Source: JAEUOS01 sp964470865 (GTDB lineage Bacteria; Pseudomonadota; Gammaproteobacteria; Burkholderiales; JAEUOS01). Taken from it: DNA of 6,736 bases. Under the pieces are notes generated by a model. The model was not told the DNA's origin and did not search any database. It worked only from the letters and a program-made list of their open reading frames with translations. The first letter of the stretch is position 1; every line of letters begins with the position of its first letter. The position numbers and the translations under genes are program-made. Of this stretch, positions 4,559 to 6,736 are shown piece after piece. The stretch covers positions 1 to 6,736 of the forward strand of contig CAYYFR010000276.1 in NCBI GenBank assembly GCA_964470865.1, written 5' to 3'.

Positions 4559-6736
4559 GCGTGCCCCATCTGCATGGCATGCAATCTTGCGTAGCGCCCG
4601 TCCGGCCGCTTGATCAACTCCGCATGCGGCCCTTCTTCCACCACCTCACCCTGCTCCAGCACCATGATGCGCTGCGCGTCGCGCACCGCTGACAACCGGT
4701 GCGCGATGATGATCACGGTGCGACCTTTGGCGATGAAGCGCATGTTGTCCTGGATCACGCGCTCGCTTTCGTAATCGAGCGCCGAGGTGGCCTCATCGAA
4801 AATCAGGATGCGCGGGTTGGTCATCAGTGCTCGGGCGATGGCGATCCGTTGCCGCTGGCCGCCGGAAAGGGTGGCGCCCTGCTCGCCTACCAGGGTGTCG
4901 TAGCCTTCGGGCAGCTCAAGTATGAAATCGTGCGCGCCGGCCAGTTTGGCGGCGAGCATCACTGCCTCCATCGCGGCGCCGGGGTCGGCCAATGCGATGT
5001 TGTCGCGCACCGATCTGGCGAACAAGCGGTTCTCTTGCAGCACCACGCCGATTTGCCGGCGCAGCCACGCCGTTTCGGCCAGCGCCAAATCGACGCCATC
5101 GACCAGAATGCGGCCGCGCTCGGGCACATAAAGCCGCTGGGTCAGCTTGGCAACCGTGCTCTTGCCGGAGCCCGAGCGGCCGACGATCCCCAGCACTTCA
5201 CCCGGGCGCAACTCGAAGCTGATGCCGCGCAACACCTCGGAGCCGTCGGGCCGATAGCGAAAGCGCACGCCATCGAAGCGAATTTCGCCACGAATCGCCG
5301 GCAGTTGCGTGCGGCTGGCGGTGGCCGCCACACCACCCGCGCCTGCACTGGCCACCGCATTCTCGGGGCGGGTGTTGAGAATGTCGCCCAGGCGCGCCAC
5401 CGAAATGCCGGTTTGCTGCAATTCCTGCCATAGCTGGGCGAGACGGATCACCGGTTGCGAGACGCGCCCGGCCAGCATGTTGAAGGCGACCAGGGCGCCC
5501 ACCGTCATCGCGCCATCGATGACCTCATACGCGCCCAGCCAGAGGATGCCGACGGTGACCAGCTTCTGGATCAGCTGGATCGCTTCACCGGCCATCACCG
5601 ACAATCGGGTCACGCGAAAGCTGGCTGCGACATAGCCGGCAAGCTGCTCGTCCCAGCGGCGAATCGCCTGCGGTTCCACCGCACCGGCTTTCAGGGTTTG
5701 CAGATTGGTGACCGATTCCACCAGAAAGGCCTGGTTCTCGGCGCCACGGCTGAATTTTTCGTTCAGGCGTTTGCGAAATACCGGCATCGCCAGCGCCATC
5801 AGCACGATGTAGCAGGGGATCGACAAGGCCACCAGCAGGGTAAGGACCGGGCTGTAATAGAGCATTACCGCCAGGAACACCACGGTGAAGGCCAGGTCGA
5901 TGACTGAAGTGAGCGCCTGGCCGGTGAGGAACTGGCGAATGTTTTCCAGCTCGCGCACCCGCGCCACCGAATCGCCCACCCGGCGCGCTTCGAAATAGGC
6001 CAGCGGCAGTGCCAGCAGGTGGCGGAACAGCTGCGCCCCGAGTTCAACATCGATGCGGCTGGTGGTGTGCGCCAACACGTAGTTGCGCAAGGCTGAAAGA
6101 AGCGATTCAAAGATCACCACCGCCAACAGGCCCAGCGCGATCACGGTGAGCGTGGAGACACCCTTGTGCACCAGCACCTTGTCCATCACCACCTGGAAAA
6201 AAAGCGGTGTCAAGAGAGCGAAAATCTGGATGAAAAGGCTCGCCACCAGCACCTCGGAGAGTAGCGAGCGGTATTTGACGATCGCCGGTACGAACCAGGT
6301 AAAGTCGAAGCGCGCCATTTCGGCCGCAAACTGCGCCCGTGAAGTGACAAATATGGCAACCCCAGTCAGGCGCAGCTTGAGGGTGTCGAGCGCAAGCATT
6401 TCGCGCCGCCCCTCGAGCGGATCGTGCAGCATTGCCCGGCCATTGACCACGGCGGCAAGAATCACGAAACCCGCTTGGTTTGCAGCGGCATCTTCATCGG
6501 TGGCCGCCGAACCTAGGCTGATGATGCAAGGCAACGGCAAACGGCCGTCGGCGGCACGCGCAAGATCGAGTGGCCCGCTGCGGGCTTTCAGTTGCAGGCG
6601 CCTGGCGGCTTGCAGCAGGTCGTTGACGCTGGCCGGGCGATTCAAGCCCAGCGCATGCCGCAACTGCGCCGGGTCAGCCGCGACACCGTGCAATTGCGCC
6701 AACAGGGCGATGCAGGCAAGGCCGCAATCGGCCACC
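4555..6736 (-). CDS. HlyB-like T1SS ABC transporter (permease/ATPase with N-terminal C39-like domain), extreme N-terminus cut off by right window edge
   Basis: 726 codons are visible, reading in from the right edge. The first, GTG at 6735, is probably internal, since the family normally has some 10-25 residues before the ADCGLACIALLAQLHG seen here. Domains: a C39-like domain (about 1-130), a six-helix exporter membrane domain (about 155-440, with FQVVMDKVLVHKG and a VGDSVARVRELENIRQFLTG loop typical of HlyB-type RTX transporters), and a full ATPase domain (about 482-720). The ATPase has Walker A GRSGSGKST (519-527), Q-loop Gln567, signature LSGGQ (623-627), Walker B ILIFDE with D-loop SALD (643-654) and H-loop His679. 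In the C39-like domain the Cys of DCG (Cys4) and the Asp of HDP (Asp105) are present. The expected catalytic His position in the GHxxxL context reads AGFVIL, so peptidase activity is unlikely. It should power export of an unprocessed RTX-type substrate together with the HlyD-type protein downstream. Confidence 0.96.
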   Translation of the reverse strand, partial: VADCGLACIALLAQLHGVAADPAQLRHALGLNRPASVNDLLQAARRLQLKARSGPLDLARAADGRLPLPCIISLGSAATDEDAAANQAGFVILAAVVNGRAMLHDPLEGRREMLALDTLKLRLTGVAIFVTSRAQFAAEMARFDFTWFVPAIVKYRSLLSEVLVASLFIQIFALLTPLFFQVVMDKVLVHKGVSTLTVIALGLLAVVIFESLLSALRNYVLAHTTSRIDVELGAQLFRHLLALPLAYFEARRVGDSVARVRELENIRQFLTGQALTSVIDLAFTVVFLAVMLYYSPVLTLLVALSIPCYIVLMALAMPVFRKRLNEKFSRGAENQAFLVESVTNLQTLKAGAVEPQAIRRWDEQLAGYVAASFRVTRLSVMAGEAIQLIQKLVTVGILWLGAYEVIDGAMTVGALVAFNMLAGRVSQPVIRLAQLWQELQQTGISVARLGDILNTRPENAVASAGAGGVAATASRTQLPAIRGEIRFDGVRFRYRPDGSEVLRGISFELRPGEVLGIVGRSGSGKSTVAKLTQRLYVPERGRILVDGVDLALAETAWLRRQIGVVLQENRLFARSVRDNIALADPGAAMEAVMLAAKLAGAHDFILELPEGYDTLVGEQGATLSGGQRQRIAIARALMTNPRILIFDEATSALDYESERVIQDNMRFIAKGRTVIIIAHRLSAVRDAQRIMVLEQGEVVEEGPHAELIKRPDGRYARLHAMQMGHA

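Noticed and set aside
4497..4580. Upstream ATG at 4580 as start of the HlyD-type protein
   Set aside because: It would overlap the transporter gene by 26 bp and add 27 residues unlike HlyD N-termini. ATG 4499 gives a typical N-terminus and family-normal length.
3418..4613. Several overlapping long plus-strand open frames opposite the adaptor gene
   Set aside because: The coding strand here is rich in Ala, Glu, Gln and Lys codons of a coiled coil, which leaves few stops on the opposite strand. The frames overlap each other, are low-complexity, and have no recognisable domain.
4699..5433. Plus-strand open frame of 244 codons
   Set aside because: It is antisense to the ATPase domain of the transporter, where all nucleotide-binding motifs are intact on the minus strand. 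It is a GC-driven shadow frame.

Overview
This window looks like part of a Gram-negative secretion locus from a GC-rich environmental proteobacterium. Betaproteobacteria of the Rhodocyclales/Burkholderiales kind fit best. That rests on family knowledge: HlyB/HlyD-type type I secretion (T1SS) proteins with this sequence style, together with a PEP-CTERM protein, are typical there. No rRNA or other taxonomic marker is present, so the placement is an inference. All real genes lie on the minus strand and read from right to left. Most plus-strand open frames are shadows.

In order of transcription: (1) 6736-4555, an HlyB-like T1SS ABC transporter, missing only its extreme N-terminus at the right edge. 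It has an N-terminal C39-like domain, a six-helix membrane domain and a complete ATPase domain. (2) 4499-3033, its HlyD-type membrane fusion (periplasmic adaptor) protein. The two genes are bridged by a 20-codon mini-ORF that overlaps both by ATGA. (3) 2959-2288, a small secreted protein with a Sec signal peptide and a C-terminal PEP-CTERM sorting signal. (4) A 253-bp spacer (2287-2035) with a weak promoter candidate and a possible 46-codon leader ORF. (5) 2034-1084, an outer-membrane-type lipoprotein of unknown function. (6) 1076-1, the first 358 codons of an alpha/beta-hydrolase (lipase/esterase-like) with a GYSLGG nucleophile elbow and no signal peptide. It runs off the left edge. This frame has no stop in the window, so a simple ORF search easily misses it.

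The likely logic is that the ABC protein and HlyD form the inner-membrane part of a T1SS, with a TolC-like outer-membrane protein supplied from elsewhere. The leaderless hydrolase is the probable cargo and would carry RTX repeats and a C-terminal secretion signal beyond the window. The lipoprotein is encoded 7 nt upstream of the hydrolase and is probably translationally coupled to it. It is a candidate dedicated partner, such as a chaperone, anchor or inhibitor/immunity protein. The PEP-CTERM protein would instead travel by Sec and be processed by an exosortase that is not in this window. The lipoprotein/hydrolase end is locally lower in GC than the transporter genes, consistent with a conserved export machine and a more variable cargo module. 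No RNA genes, CRISPR arrays, insertion sequences or convincing intrinsic terminators were seen.
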